A program made the translations under genes and the position numbers. Shown in pieces: positions 1-8,068 of a stretch of 39,533 bases of DNA. The DNA is from Acidobacteriota bacterium (GTDB taxonomy: Bacteria; Acidobacteriota; Terriglobia; Bryobacterales; Bryobacteraceae). Below the pieces are notes generated by a model, which was not told the origin of the DNA, did not search any database, and worked only from the letters and a program-made list of their open reading frames with translations. Position 1 is the stretch's first letter; every line of letters begins with the position of its first letter. The stretch is from assembly GCA_018268835.1 (NCBI GenBank), contig JAFDVU010000051.1:1-39533 (forward strand), in the 5' to 3' direction.

Positions 1-1
1 G

Positions 2-439
2 GCGCCCTTCCGGGACCCCATGCGGCTGGACCGGCTGCCCATCGAGCTGACCGAGGGCGGCAACCGCTACCGGCTGGAAGCGAACGGCGACGGCGGGTTC
101 CGCATGGACATGTTCTCCGGAGCGGAGCGCGTGGTGGGCTACCTGGCGCACGATCCGCCGCGACCCCGGGAGTTCTTTGCGCCGGTAGTGGAGGGCTCCT
201 ACGCGTTGACGTCCACGTTCCTGCGAAGCCTGCGGATCAGCCGCGTTTGGGACGGCTACTCGCTGGACCTGATCGACCGGAAACTGTTCCGTCATGAGGC
301 CGGCAGGACCAGCGTCCGGCCGTTGGAGAGCCTGGCCGAACTGGCCGCGGCGGTACGCGGCGACCTGTGCATGCCGCGCTGTCCGATCGAATCCGCGGTG
401 GAGATCCTGGAGGAACTCACCGGAAAACCGCTGTTTTAG
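2..439 (+). CDS. C-terminal part of an unrecognised protein (5' truncated by window edge)
   Basis: The reading frame is open from the first complete codon of the window to the TAG at 437-439, so this is the last ~145 residues of a longer protein. A Met at position 20 is probably internal, because the frame stays open upstream of it and no ribosome-binding site precedes it. The visible part is soluble-looking, mixed alpha/beta, with no signal peptide, membrane segment or catalytic motif that I recognise. It contains one short Cys pair (CMPRC) near the C-terminus. Its stop overlaps the stop of the convergent hydrolase gene by four bases. I do not recognise the family and assign no function; the codon use is typical for the window, so it is likely a real gene. 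Confidence 0.6.
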   Translation, partial: APFRDPMRLDRLPIELTEGGNRYRLEANGDGGFRMDMFSGAERVVGYLAHDPPRPREFFAPVVEGSYALTSTFLRSLRISRVWDGYSLDLIDRKLFRHEAGRTSVRPLESLAELAAAVRGDLCMPRCPIESAVEILEELTGKPLF

Positions 440-1194
440 GGACGCGCCGGGGAGCGCAGCAGCGCGGTCAGTTCGAGCACCACGACCGGCCAGGACGCAC
501 TCGCCGGGTCGATGGGATCGAAGTGGTCCACGCCGGCGAGTTCCACGTAGCGGCGGGGTTCGGGGAAGTCGCGGCTGATCTCGCAGGGGACGATGTCGTC
601 GGCGGTGCCGTGGATGAGCACGCGCGGCACGGCGGAGGGGCGATGCACGGGATCAGCGTCGCGCCAGGCTTGCGGCATCGCTTCCGGCGTCCCGCCCATG
701 AACTCGGCCGCCACGCCCTCGCCGAGACGGAGTTCGTGCGCGCGCAGCAGGTTGGCGACGCCGCCGAGCGAGACCGCGCCGCACAGGCCGGGGTACTCCG
801 CCACGGCCAGGAGGGCGAGGTGCCCGCCGGCGGAGTGGCCGAGCAGCAGAGTACGCGCGGGATCGGCGCCGAATCCGGCCGCATGCTCGCGCGCGAAGGC
901 GATGGCGCGGCGCACGTCGTCGAACGTGCCCGGCCATCCTCCGCCGTCTTCGCCGATGCGGCGGTACTCGATGTTGGCGGTGGCGAAGCCCTCGCGTCCG
1001 AGCGCGATGCAGAGGTGTCCGGCGTAGGTGAGGGTGCGCCGCTGCCGCCAGAATCCACCGTGGATCATGACGACGAGCGGGCGCGGACCCTCCCCCGCTC
1101 CGCGGCGGAAGTCGACGAACTGCGAGGGATGCGAACCGTAGGCCAGGCGGGCCTCGGCCTCGGGCGGAGCGATCTCCATCAACGCGGGCGGCAT
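436..1194 (-). CDS. Alpha/beta hydrolase (esterase / kynurenine-formamidase-like)
   Basis: A 252-residue cytoplasmic serine hydrolase. The oxyanion-hole motif HGGFW is at residues 45-49 and the nucleophile elbow GHSAGG at 119-124 (Ser121). The acid is probably Asp199 or Asp200 in HGTADDIVP and the base is His224 in VDHFDPIDP, so the whole triad is present. HGG(F/Y)W plus GHSAG is typical of the esterase/lipase family that includes arylformamidases; the substrate cannot be told from sequence. It is the last gene of a minus-strand set, 27 bp after the SerA-like gene, so co-transcription is likely. GGAAGG lies directly against the first ATG, and a second Met six codons in (1179) has the same GGAAGG about 15 bases upstream; either may be the true start. 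The stop overlaps the convergent gene by 4 bp. Confidence 0.85.
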   Translation of the reverse strand: MPPALMEIAPPEAEARLAYGSHPSQFVDFRRGAGEGPRPLVVMIHGGFWRQRRTLTYAGHLCIALGREGFATANIEYRRIGEDGGGWPGTFDDVRRAIAFAREHAAGFGADPARTLLLGHSAGGHLALLAVAEYPGLCGAVSLGGVANLLRAHELRLGEGVAAEFMGGTPEAMPQAWRDADPVHRPSAVPRVLIHGTADDIVPCEISRDFPEPRRYVELAGVDHFDPIDPASASWPVVVLELTALLRSPARP

Positions 1195-1221
1195 CCTTCC
1201 AGGATAGCCGGGGAAGCCCGC

Positions 1222-2424
1222 TTACAGGCCGATGACGCTGACTTCCAGGATGTGATCGCTGGCCGCGCGGATCCGGCCCAGCAGGGTTTCGTCCGGAGCC
1301 GTCTCCAGGTTGATGCGCGCCACCGCCGCCTCGGCGCCTTCGAAGACGATGTTCTCCATCTCCTGCACGTTGATTCCGGCGCCGCGGATCGCGTCCAGCA
1401 CCCCGGCGAGCACTCCCGGCTTGTCCAGGTGGCGCACCACGAGCGCGCACGTCGCCGGAGTTTTACGCGCCAGGTTGACCACGTTGGGCACCTGCCCGCT
1501 CTCTTTGAACGTGCGGACGATCCGCACGGTTTCCGCGGCGATGGCTTCCTGCGCCTGCTCGGTGGAGGCCCCGATGTGATGCGTGCCGTAGACTCCGGCC
1601 AGTTTGACGATCTCGTCGGCGAAATCGCCGGACCCGCCCGCCGGCTCCTTGCCGAACACGTCCAGCCCGGCGCGGATGCCCTTATCGCGCACGGCGGCGG
1701 CGAGCGCATCCTGATCCACCACCTCGGCGCGCGACGTGTTGATGAAGTACGCTCCGGGGCGCATCGCCGCGAAGAAGTCCGCGCCGATCATCCCCCTGGT
1801 CTGCGCGTTGAGCGCCACGTGGACACTGACGATATCGGAGGCGGCGGCCACATCCACCGGCGCGGCCTTACGCTCCACGCCGAGAGCCTCGGCTTTGGCT
1901 TCGTCCAGGCTGCGGCTCCAGGCAACCACGTTGAGGCCGAACGCCTTCGCGCGCGGAACCATCTCGCGCCCGATCTGCCCCAGGCCGATCAGCCCCAGGG
2001 TGCGGCCGAAGACGCCGCGAGCTTTGGAGAACGCGCTCTTGTTCCACTTGCCTTCGCGCAGCGCGGCCACGTTGTCCGGGATCAGCCGGTCCAGCGCGAG
2101 CAGGTGGCCGAACGCCAGTTCCGCCACGGCGATGGAATTCTTCCCCGGACAGTTGGACACGTAGATGCCGCGACGCGACGCCGCGGCCACGTCGATGGTG
2201 TTGTATCCGGCGCCGGCGCGCACCACGAGTTTCAACGGTCCGGCCGCCAGCACGGCCTCGGGGACCTTGGTGGAACGTACCACCAGCACGTCCGGATGGA
2301 ACTGCGCGACCGCAGCCACCAGGGTGTCATCCTTCAACTTGGGTTCGAAACGAACCTCGCAGCCCAGCGACGCCAGCGCGTCGCGCCCGGACTGTTCGAA
2401 TTCATCAGCAATCAGGACTCGCAT
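1222..2424 (-). CDS. serA: D-3-phosphoglycerate dehydrogenase-like 2-hydroxyacid dehydrogenase with ACT domain
   Basis: A 400-residue NAD-dependent D-2-hydroxyacid dehydrogenase. The Rossmann motif GLGQIG is at residues 147-152. The catalytic Arg232 (in NTSRAEVVD), Glu260 (DVFGKEP) and His283 (HHIGAST) are all present. From about residue 325 there is a C-terminal ACT domain (DKPGVLAGVLDAI), as in type II/III PGDHs, where ACT binds serine for feedback control. The expected reaction is oxidation of 3-phosphoglycerate to 3-phosphohydroxypyruvate, the first step of serine synthesis. The length fits the ~400-residue class without the intervening domain. No serB or serC is nearby, so a role on another hydroxyacid is possible. 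It starts 3 bp after the DUF6526-like gene and precedes the hydrolase gene, forming a probable operon. Confidence 0.88.
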   Translation of the reverse strand: MRVLIADEFEQSGRDALASLGCEVRFEPKLKDDTLVAAVAQFHPDVLVVRSTKVPEAVLAAGPLKLVVRAGAGYNTIDVAAASRRGIYVSNCPGKNSIAVAELAFGHLLALDRLIPDNVAALREGKWNKSAFSKARGVFGRTLGLIGLGQIGREMVPRAKAFGLNVVAWSRSLDEAKAEALGVERKAAPVDVAAASDIVSVHVALNAQTRGMIGADFFAAMRPGAYFINTSRAEVVDQDALAAAVRDKGIRAGLDVFGKEPAGGSGDFADEIVKLAGVYGTHHIGASTEQAQEAIAAETVRIVRTFKESGQVPNVVNLARKTPATCALVVRHLDKPGVLAGVLDAIRGAGINVQEMENIVFEGAEAAVARINLETAPDETLLGRIRAASDHILEVSVIGL

Positions 2425-2427
2425 AAC

Positions 2428-2856
2428 TCACACACGGTATTCGTCGGCGCGCCAGACCTTGACGGCCGTTTTAATGTCTTTCGGCGCCATACCCTCGGCC
2501 GCGGCGCGCGCCGCCAGCGCCGGGAACTCTTCGTCGCAAGCGAAGCGCAGGGCCACGATCTGCGGCACCGAAAGGCGCGGATCCAGCAGCTTTCCGGTGA
2601 GCACGAAGTGGCGCAAATTCTCCTCGGCGCGGATAGCGCGGTCCTGCGCCTTCAGCGGATACACCCGCGTGTAGAACAACCCAAGCAGTCCGCACGCGGC
2701 CAGCACCAGGATGAGCGACGCCGAGTAGATCCGTTCGTGATCGCCCCAGGATCTGACGAGGTTGACGCAGGCGCCGATGAGCGTGAGGCCCCAGACCGGA
2801 ACCAGAATCCGGTGGTACAGGGGATCGATGCGGCCGTGGTTGGCGTAGTTTTGCAT
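2428..2856 (-). CDS. Small two-TM membrane protein (DUF6526-like)
   Basis: 142 residues from the Met at 2856. The start MQNYANHGRIDPLYH resembles DUF6526 proteins, which open with a QNYxNHxRxxPxYH motif. Two hydrophobic segments follow (about residues 18-37 and 47-65), then a soluble, charged C-terminal part (about 75 residues). The frame is open back to 2919, but the extra 21 codons run through the terminator hairpin of the upstream receptor gene, so the inner Met is preferred. Function is unknown. It is the first gene of the minus-strand DUF6526-serA-hydrolase set and its stop is 3 bp from the serA start. Confidence 0.72.
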   Translation of the reverse strand: MQNYANHGRIDPLYHRILVPVWGLTLIGACVNLVRSWGDHERIYSASLILVLAACGLLGLFYTRVYPLKAQDRAIRAEENLRHFVLTGKLLDPRLSVPQIVALRFACDEEFPALAARAAAEGMAPKDIKTAVKVWRADEYRV

Positions 2857-2884
2857 GCCTACACGGTAGCATTGCGGCGGGGAG

Positions 2885-2910
2885 AAAAGGGCAGGCCCGG
2901 AGGCCTGCCC
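2885..2910 (-). terminator. Intrinsic terminator of TonB receptor 1
   Basis: GGGCAGGCC (2889-2897) pairs with GGCCTGCCC (2902-2910) around a four-base loop. Read on the minus strand the stem is followed by TTTT (2888-2885). It lies 10 bp after the stop of the receptor gene. The stem sequence belongs to the same palindrome family as other extragenic hairpins in the window. Confidence 0.7.
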
Positions 2911-2919
2911 CACCGGCAA

Positions 2920-5900
2920 TCAGAAGCTGATCTTGGCCGCGATCTGCACACGGCGCGGGGCGCGATAGCTACTGATCACGCCGAACGTCGTGCTGGTGAT
3001 GTTGGTGCTGGAGAAGCCGCTGGGATTCACCAGGTTGAACGTGTTGAACGTCTCGCCGCGGAGCTGGAACTGCCGCTTGCCCTCGCGGTCGAGGTTGAAG
3101 TTCTTGCTCAGCGTGATGTCCATATTGGCGAAGCCGGGACCGCGCACGGTGCCGCGTCCCGCGTTGCCCGGACGGATCGCGCCATCGGCCACCGGAACGA
3201 AGCAGGCCGTATTGAACCACTTCGCGCTGGTGGAGGACGGCGACCCCGCGTAGCCGTGCGGCGCGTTCGCATTGGGATCGCAGATCATGTCCGGACGGCT
3301 GCTGGCGGCGCTGGTACCGAGCAGTCCCAGCCCGGCCGGATCCACCGCGGAGGTGGTGATCGTGCTGGGTTGTCCGGTATAGAAGCTGCCGATGCCGGAA
3401 ACCTGCCATCCCTTCAACGCCGCCCCGACGATTCCCCTGCTGCCGCGGAAGATCGGGAGCTGGTACACGTAGTTGAAGGTCAGCACGTGGGTGCGGTCGC
3501 CCGGCGCCGGACCGTATTCGCCGTTGTGCCAGTTGTAGCTGTTCTGGGCGGCGTTGGAACGGTCGCTGCCGTTGTCCGTCAGGGTCTTCGAGTAGGTGTA
3601 GGCCGCGCGGACGCTGCCCGCGCCGCGGAACCGCTTGGCGAAGTTCACCTGCAGCGAATGGTAGTTGGAGTCGAAGGCCGTCTCCAGCGTGTTGATGGAG
3701 TTGAACCCGAGGTACGGCCGGATGGCGTTGATGCGTGGCGTGTCGGTGGAAGTGAAGATGGTCTGGTAGGTGGTGTTGGAGTGCAGACCCGCCGCGTACG
3801 CCGCGCCCGGGTACGCCTGGTTGATGTCCACGATGCCCAGCAGGTGCGTACCCTTGGTGCCGAAGTAGCCCACTTCGAGGGTGGTGTCCCGGGCCAGGGT
3901 GCGCTGAATGTTGAAGCTGAACTGCTGGGTGTAGGGGATCAGCGCGGGAATCTGCGTGGCGTGCAGCCCCAGCGGAGCGAGCGACGCCGCCGCCAGCGTG
4001 CCGCCGGTGATGTTGTTGAAGGGCGCGTTGGAGATGGTCACGCTGTTGACGTACGGCGGATTGGCGAACGTGTTCTGCTCGTACGTCCCCACCAGCCCGG
4101 AGTCGTAATACACGCCGTAGCCGGCGCGGATGCTGGTCCGGCCGGTGCCGAACGGGTCCCAGGCGATGCCCACGCGCGGCGCGAAGTTCTTGTACACCTG
4201 GTTGCCCACGTGGTCGCCGTAGGGCGAATTCACGCCGCCGACGATGATGCCATTCATGTTGGGGTTGTTGCCCGTGCCGGCGATCTTGTTGCCGGTGGTG
4301 GGGCTGATCTGCGGCGCGTTGGCCGCGCTGTAGCTGTTCGGATTGAAGTTATCCAGCAGCTTGCCGCTGTCCGTGGGCTGGCCGAAGAAGCTCCAGCGCA
4401 CGCCGGCGAACACGGTCAGGTGCGGATTCACTTTCCAGTCGTCCTGCGCGTACGCCTCGTGCGTCCAGCTCCAGATATCCGGCGTGATGTCGGTGGAAGG
4501 CTGGGTGAACGTGGCGGTGTTGCCGAGCAGGAAGTTGGCGAACGCCTGCTGGAACGAAGTGGTCCCGGTGGGCACGCCGGTGGACTGGAAGCCGAACGTT
4601 CCCTGCCCGCTGGCTGCGTTCTCCGTCTTGTTGTAGCGGTGCGTGGTCCAGCCGAATTTCCAGGTGTGCCGTCCGCGGATCCACGTCAGGTTGTCGAACC
4701 AGGTGAAGTTGCGGTTGAACTCGTTGTACGGGCCGTACCCGATGATGCTGCTGCCGCCGGTGATGGTCACGGTCGGGATCACGCCCTGCGTGTTCGGGAA
4801 GGGCAGCACCGGGTTGATGTCCGGGCTGTTGGTCTTCGACGTAAGACCCGCCGGGATGGCGTGGATGGCGCTCTGCGAGAAGTTGAAGCCGGCTTCGTTC
4901 AGCAGGGTCGGCTTGAAGGTATTGACGAAGTGAATGGAGGTGCTGCGGCCGGGCGAGTTGGTATTGGTGATCGCGCCGCCCGGAATCGCCGAGCCCGTGA
5001 ACAGGCCGCCCGGCTCGGTGGTCGGGATCTGGTCGATTTCGAACTTGCCCCACACGGTGAAGCTTTCGTTGAAGCTGTGATCGATGCGTCCGATGTACTG
5101 GTCGGAGTTATACAGGTTGCGCTGCGCGTAGAACCCGCTGGTGGTGGCCGCCACGGTGTTCGCCGAGGCCAGCGGCAGCTTGCCGAAGATGTCCTTAATA
5201 TATGCCGCCGCCACCGGGTTGATCAGGTTCGCCGGAATCTGCGTGACCGGCGTCGAACCCGCCGCGCAACCGGTGGTGGTGGTGATGCAGACCGGTTGCA
5301 CCATGGCGCCGGTGAGCATGGACTGGGTGGGCAGGGTCGGGTTGAAGGTGGTGTACGTAATCACCCGGCGGTGCTCCTGCGAGTAAAAGAAGAAGGTCTT
5401 GTTGCGGTCCTTATTGAACTTGCCGGGGATGTAGATGGGACCGCCGATGGTGCCGCCGAAATCGTTCCAGCGCAGTGGCGGAATCTTCGCCTTGCAGTTG
5501 GGATTGTTCACGCAGCTCGCCATCGGATTGGACGGGTCCACCATGTTCACTTTGTTGGCGTTGTTGGCCCAGTTATTGGCGGCCAGCGCGTCGTTGCGGA
5601 AGAATTCGTAGACGCCGCCGTGGAACTGGCTGGTCCCCATCTTGGTGACCACGCTGATCTGCGCGCCGCCGGCGCGTCCGGTATCGGCGGTGTAGAGGCT
5701 GCGTTCCACCTTGAACTGCGAGATGGCGTCCACGCTGGGGAACGTCATCAGGGTGAGGTTGCTGCCGCGGTCCACGTTATCGGCGCCGTCCACGGTCCAG
5801 TTGTTTGCCGAGTTGCGGTTGCCGTTGACGAAGTACGGCAGGGTTGCCGCCATACCGGAAGGAGACGAGTTGCCGATGTAGAGTTCGTCGGTGGGATTCG

Positions 5901-6387
5901 CCGCCACGCCGGGCATGAGCGCGACCAGTTGCTCGTAGTTGCGCGTGCCGAGCGAGAGTTCCCGCACCTGTTGCCCGTCGATGACGGTGGCGTCGGCGGG
6001 ATTGCCGAGTTCCACGGCGACCGCGGATTCCTCCACGTTGATCGTCTCGGTGACGGTACCGACCTGGAGGGTGAAGTTGATCTTGAGATCGTCGTTGACG
6101 TTGAGTGTGATGCCCGTGCGGTTCTCGGTCTTGAAGCCGGCGGCTTCCACCTTGACCGCGTAGGTGCCGACCGGGATGAGCGGCGCCGCGTAGGTGCCGG
6201 TGGCGTCCGTCGTGATCGTGCGGACGACCTGGTTGCGGTCGGTGTTGGTGACAGTGACCTTGGCATTCGGAACGGTGGCGCTATTCTGATCGAGAATCGT
6301 CCCGCCGATGGTGCCGGAAATGTCCTGGCCAAAAAGGAAAACACTGCCGGCCAACGCCAGCAGGGCTATGCGCAAAGATCGAACCAT
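2920..6387 (-). CDS. Oar-like TonB-dependent receptor 1 with carboxypeptidase-regulatory-like domain
   Basis: An outer-membrane protein of 1,155 residues. It has a Sec signal peptide (about 1-21), a CarboxypepD_reg-like beta-sandwich (about 24-100, starting DISGTIGGTILDQNSATVPN), a plug-like region (about 120-240), and a long beta-barrel rich in aromatic/Asn/Gly strands. It ends ...AAKISF with the C-terminal Phe expected for BAM-dependent insertion. This architecture matches the Oar-like receptors that are greatly expanded in Solibacter-type Acidobacteria and are thought to import or bind large substrates, often oligosaccharides or peptides. No ligand can be assigned. TAGGGGAG sits just upstream of the ATG at 6387. 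A terminator follows the stop. It probably forms a single-gene transcription unit. Confidence 0.9.
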   Translation of the reverse strand: MVRSLRIALLALAGSVFLFGQDISGTIGGTILDQNSATVPNAKVTVTNTDRNQVVRTITTDATGTYAAPLIPVGTYAVKVEAAGFKTENRTGITLNVNDDLKINFTLQVGTVTETINVEESAVAVELGNPADATVIDGQQVRELSLGTRNYEQLVALMPGVAANPTDELYIGNSSPSGMAATLPYFVNGNRNSANNWTVDGADNVDRGSNLTLMTFPSVDAISQFKVERSLYTADTGRAGGAQISVVTKMGTSQFHGGVYEFFRNDALAANNWANNANKVNMVDPSNPMASCVNNPNCKAKIPPLRWNDFGGTIGGPIYIPGKFNKDRNKTFFFYSQEHRRVITYTTFNPTLPTQSMLTGAMVQPVCITTTTGCAAGSTPVTQIPANLINPVAAAYIKDIFGKLPLASANTVAATTSGFYAQRNLYNSDQYIGRIDHSFNESFTVWGKFEIDQIPTTEPGGLFTGSAIPGGAITNTNSPGRSTSIHFVNTFKPTLLNEAGFNFSQSAIHAIPAGLTSKTNSPDINPVLPFPNTQGVIPTVTITGGSSIIGYGPYNEFNRNFTWFDNLTWIRGRHTWKFGWTTHRYNKTENAASGQGTFGFQSTGVPTGTTSFQQAFANFLLGNTATFTQPSTDITPDIWSWTHEAYAQDDWKVNPHLTVFAGVRWSFFGQPTDSGKLLDNFNPNSYSAANAPQISPTTGNKIAGTGNNPNMNGIIVGGVNSPYGDHVGNQVYKNFAPRVGIAWDPFGTGRTSIRAGYGVYYDSGLVGTYEQNTFANPPYVNSVTISNAPFNNITGGTLAAASLAPLGLHATQIPALIPYTQQFSFNIQRTLARDTTLEVGYFGTKGTHLLGIVDINQAYPGAAYAAGLHSNTTYQTIFTSTDTPRINAIRPYLGFNSINTLETAFDSNYHSLQVNFAKRFRGAGSVRAAYTYSKTLTDNGSDRSNAAQNSYNWHNGEYGPAPGDRTHVLTFNYVYQLPIFRGSRGIVGAALKGWQVSGIGSFYTGQPSTITTSAVDPAGLGLLGTSAASSRPDMICDPNANAPHGYAGSPSSTSAKWFNTACFVPVADGAIRPGNAGRGTVRGPGFANMDITLSKNFNLDREGKRQFQLRGETFNTFNLVNPSGFSSTNITSTTFGVISSYRAPRRVQIAAKISF

Positions 6388-6475
6388 ATACTCCCCTAAA
6401 GCAAACTGAAGCTAGATGCTGCTGACATGGTAGCGCGAAACCAGGCTTAAGGGGAGGGAGCGGTTCTGAAACTCC

Positions 6476-6751
6476 TCAATCCCGCGCGGAGAAGCGCTGC
6501 CGCGAGCGGGCGCGGGCTTTGGCGGCCTCGGCTTCGCGGTTTTTCGGCGGCGCGGAAGTTTCCAGCGAGTGCAGCAGGCGCTCGGCGACGCCGGCGATTT
6601 CCTCCACTGCAAGGGCAAAGGCGGCTTCGTTTCCCTTGGACGGCTTGGCGAACCCGCTGATCTTGCGCACGAACTGCAGCGACGCCGCGCGGACCTCCTC
6701 GCCGGTGACCGGGGGGTCGAAATTAAACAGAGGTCGGATGTTCCGGCACAT
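6476..6751 (-). CDS. DUF2277 family protein
   Basis: A 91-residue protein that opens MCRNIRPLFNFDPPVT, the hallmark of DUF2277. The family core continues through a helical region with VRKISGFAKPSKGNEAAF, then ends in an Arg/Ala-rich charged tail. DUF2277 members are small, cytoplasmic and of unknown function, and are common in Actinobacteria and Acidobacteria. A Cys at position 2 is conserved in the family. The longer frame starting at 6804 is out of frame with this one and is a shadow. The TIGR03437-type gene upstream on the same strand may end only 9 bp before this start if it is read through a frameshift. The TonB receptor lies downstream on the same strand. Confidence 0.85.
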   Translation of the reverse strand: MCRNIRPLFNFDPPVTGEEVRAASLQFVRKISGFAKPSKGNEAAFALAVEEIAGVAERLLHSLETSAPPKNREAEAAKARARSRQRFSARD

Positions 6752-6899
6752 AAGAGTAGTTTAGGCCGACTGGGCAGCAGGCAGCGCAGGGCTCCGGTCT
6801 GCATTCGTGACGCCGGAGAAATGCAAGGAGCCCACCATGGCCGCGGTTACGGCGGCCGAGGCGTGGCTCAAGGAAATGTAGCCGCGGGGTACGCGCTCT

Positions 6900-7946
6900 T
6901 TACCGCACTCCACCGCGAAGAGGCTGGCGGCCCGGAAGCACACGGTGCAGCAGGTTGGAATCGAAGTAGTTCAGCGCGTATGCGGCGTACTGCCGGACCA
7001 GAGGATCTGAGACTTCGAGGTAAGGCCCCAGGAGCCGCAGCGAGGCCTCGTCGCGCACAGCCAGCAGCGAAGGGAGGAAGTTGGAGAGCAGTTCCACGGT
7101 GTCGTCAGGCGGGGCGGCGGTAAGAGCCTGAAACCAGGCGCGGCGCTGTCCGGCGGTCGATGGCAGAATTTCGATGACCGTCCAATCGGATTGCAGATAG
7201 ACCGTCTTTTTCACGCTCTCCGGCCCGTCCCGGTATTCGGTGTACCGCACCTGGTAGGTCCCTGGCTGTTCGACAGGATAGACGAGATGCAGAGGCACGC
7301 GGTGCAGATATCTGGGCGGTACTTCTCGCGGCAGACCCAGCATCATCCCGAAACCCGGCGGAGGATAAGGCAGCAGTGAAAGGATCGGGAGTTCCCGGCC
7401 CTGGAAGCGAACCTCGAAGGAACCGGGTCCTATGTCCCAAGGCTCGGTATAGAACGGGTATCGCAGCCAGCCCCTGCCCCATGGTTTCTCGACCCGCACC
7501 CAGACCGGCATGCCCGCGAACGCAGGCGCGGCCAGGGAGACGACCGGCCGGTTGAACCCGAAGTAGACGGGCACGGCCGCGCTGGCGCGACCGTCGCGGA
7601 CAATCTGAAAATCGACCAGCTCGTCTTCCCATGGATGGTCCGGAAGTACGAGGTTGATCTGGCCGGGCATTACCGCGATGAGCCGCGCCTCGATCCCGCC
7701 CACCAGCACGCGCGTCCCGCAGAGTTCCGTTTTGTAAGTTGAGGGATCCATGAGGTTCCGCGCGCTGCAACCTGGGGAGGCACTCAGGTCCGCGCCGAAG
7801 ATCCACGCCAGCAGGCCGGGAATGAGCGGGTGCGGCTCCGCGGAACCATGGGGCCGCACGTCCTCCGCCCGAAAGCGCGGCACGCCTACCTGTCCAAACG
7901 CGCAGGCTGCCATCGCAAGCACGGCCAATGCCCGGATGATCGTCAC
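6900..7946 (-). CDS. Secreted protein with TIGR03437 'Solibacter' domain; possible frameshift near its end
   Basis: 348 residues with a signal peptide (about 1-18, ending ACAFGQ). Residues about 45-140 match the TIGR03437 pattern: an IFGADL segment, then GTRVLVGGIEARLIAV and MPGQINLVLP. The middle part is beta-rich. The last ~70 residues look alpha-helical and HEAT-like (PLVRQYAAYALNYF). It starts with GTG at 7946; no convincing Shine-Dalgarno is visible. In the main frame the protein ends with an odd RQPLRGGVR tail. The neighbouring frame from about 6945 continues with GC-rich third positions for about 60 codons, to a TAA at 6761. TIGR03437 domains occur mostly in large secreted acidobacterial proteins of unknown function. 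No enzymatic motif is visible. Confidence 0.75.
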   Translation of the reverse strand: MTIIRALAVLAMAACAFGQVGVPRFRAEDVRPHGSAEPHPLIPGLLAWIFGADLSASPGCSARNLMDPSTYKTELCGTRVLVGGIEARLIAVMPGQINLVLPDHPWEDELVDFQIVRDGRASAAVPVYFGFNRPVVSLAAPAFAGMPVWVRVEKPWGRGWLRYPFYTEPWDIGPGSFEVRFQGRELPILSLLPYPPPGFGMMLGLPREVPPRYLHRVPLHLVYPVEQPGTYQVRYTEYRDGPESVKKTVYLQSDWTVIEILPSTAGQRRAWFQALTAAPPDDTVELLSNFLPSLLAVRDEASLRLLGPYLEVSDPLVRQYAAYALNYFDSNLLHRVLPGRQPLRGGVR

Positions 7947-7976
7947 AGGGATCTAGACGCCGGTCACTGGGCTCAT

Positions 7977-8007
7977 GTTCCCGGCCGGAACGTTCCGACC
8001 CGGGAAC
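7977..8007. promoter_or_regulatory. Nested palindromes between divergent genes
   Basis: GTTCCCGG (7977-7984) pairs with CCGGGAAC (8000-8007). Inside the loop lies a perfect 12-base palindrome CGGAACGTTCCG (7986-7997). The position between the divergent genes at 7946 (minus) and 8069 (plus) suggests an operator, but no regulator is identifiable. A structural or random origin in GC-rich DNA is also possible. Confidence 0.35.
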
Positions 8008-8068
8008 CGGGCGCGATTCGAAATGCGGCCTCGCTAACAAGCGCACGAGGCGAGCGTCTATCGGATGT

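Noticed and set aside
367..6399. A 2,010-codon plus-strand open frame
   Set aside because: It runs antisense to four well-supported minus-strand genes and the start of a fifth (hydrolase, serA, DUF6526-like, TonB receptor). Its composition (His/Arg/Gly/Val/Ala-rich, no domain) is what GC-rich codon bias yields on the opposite strand.
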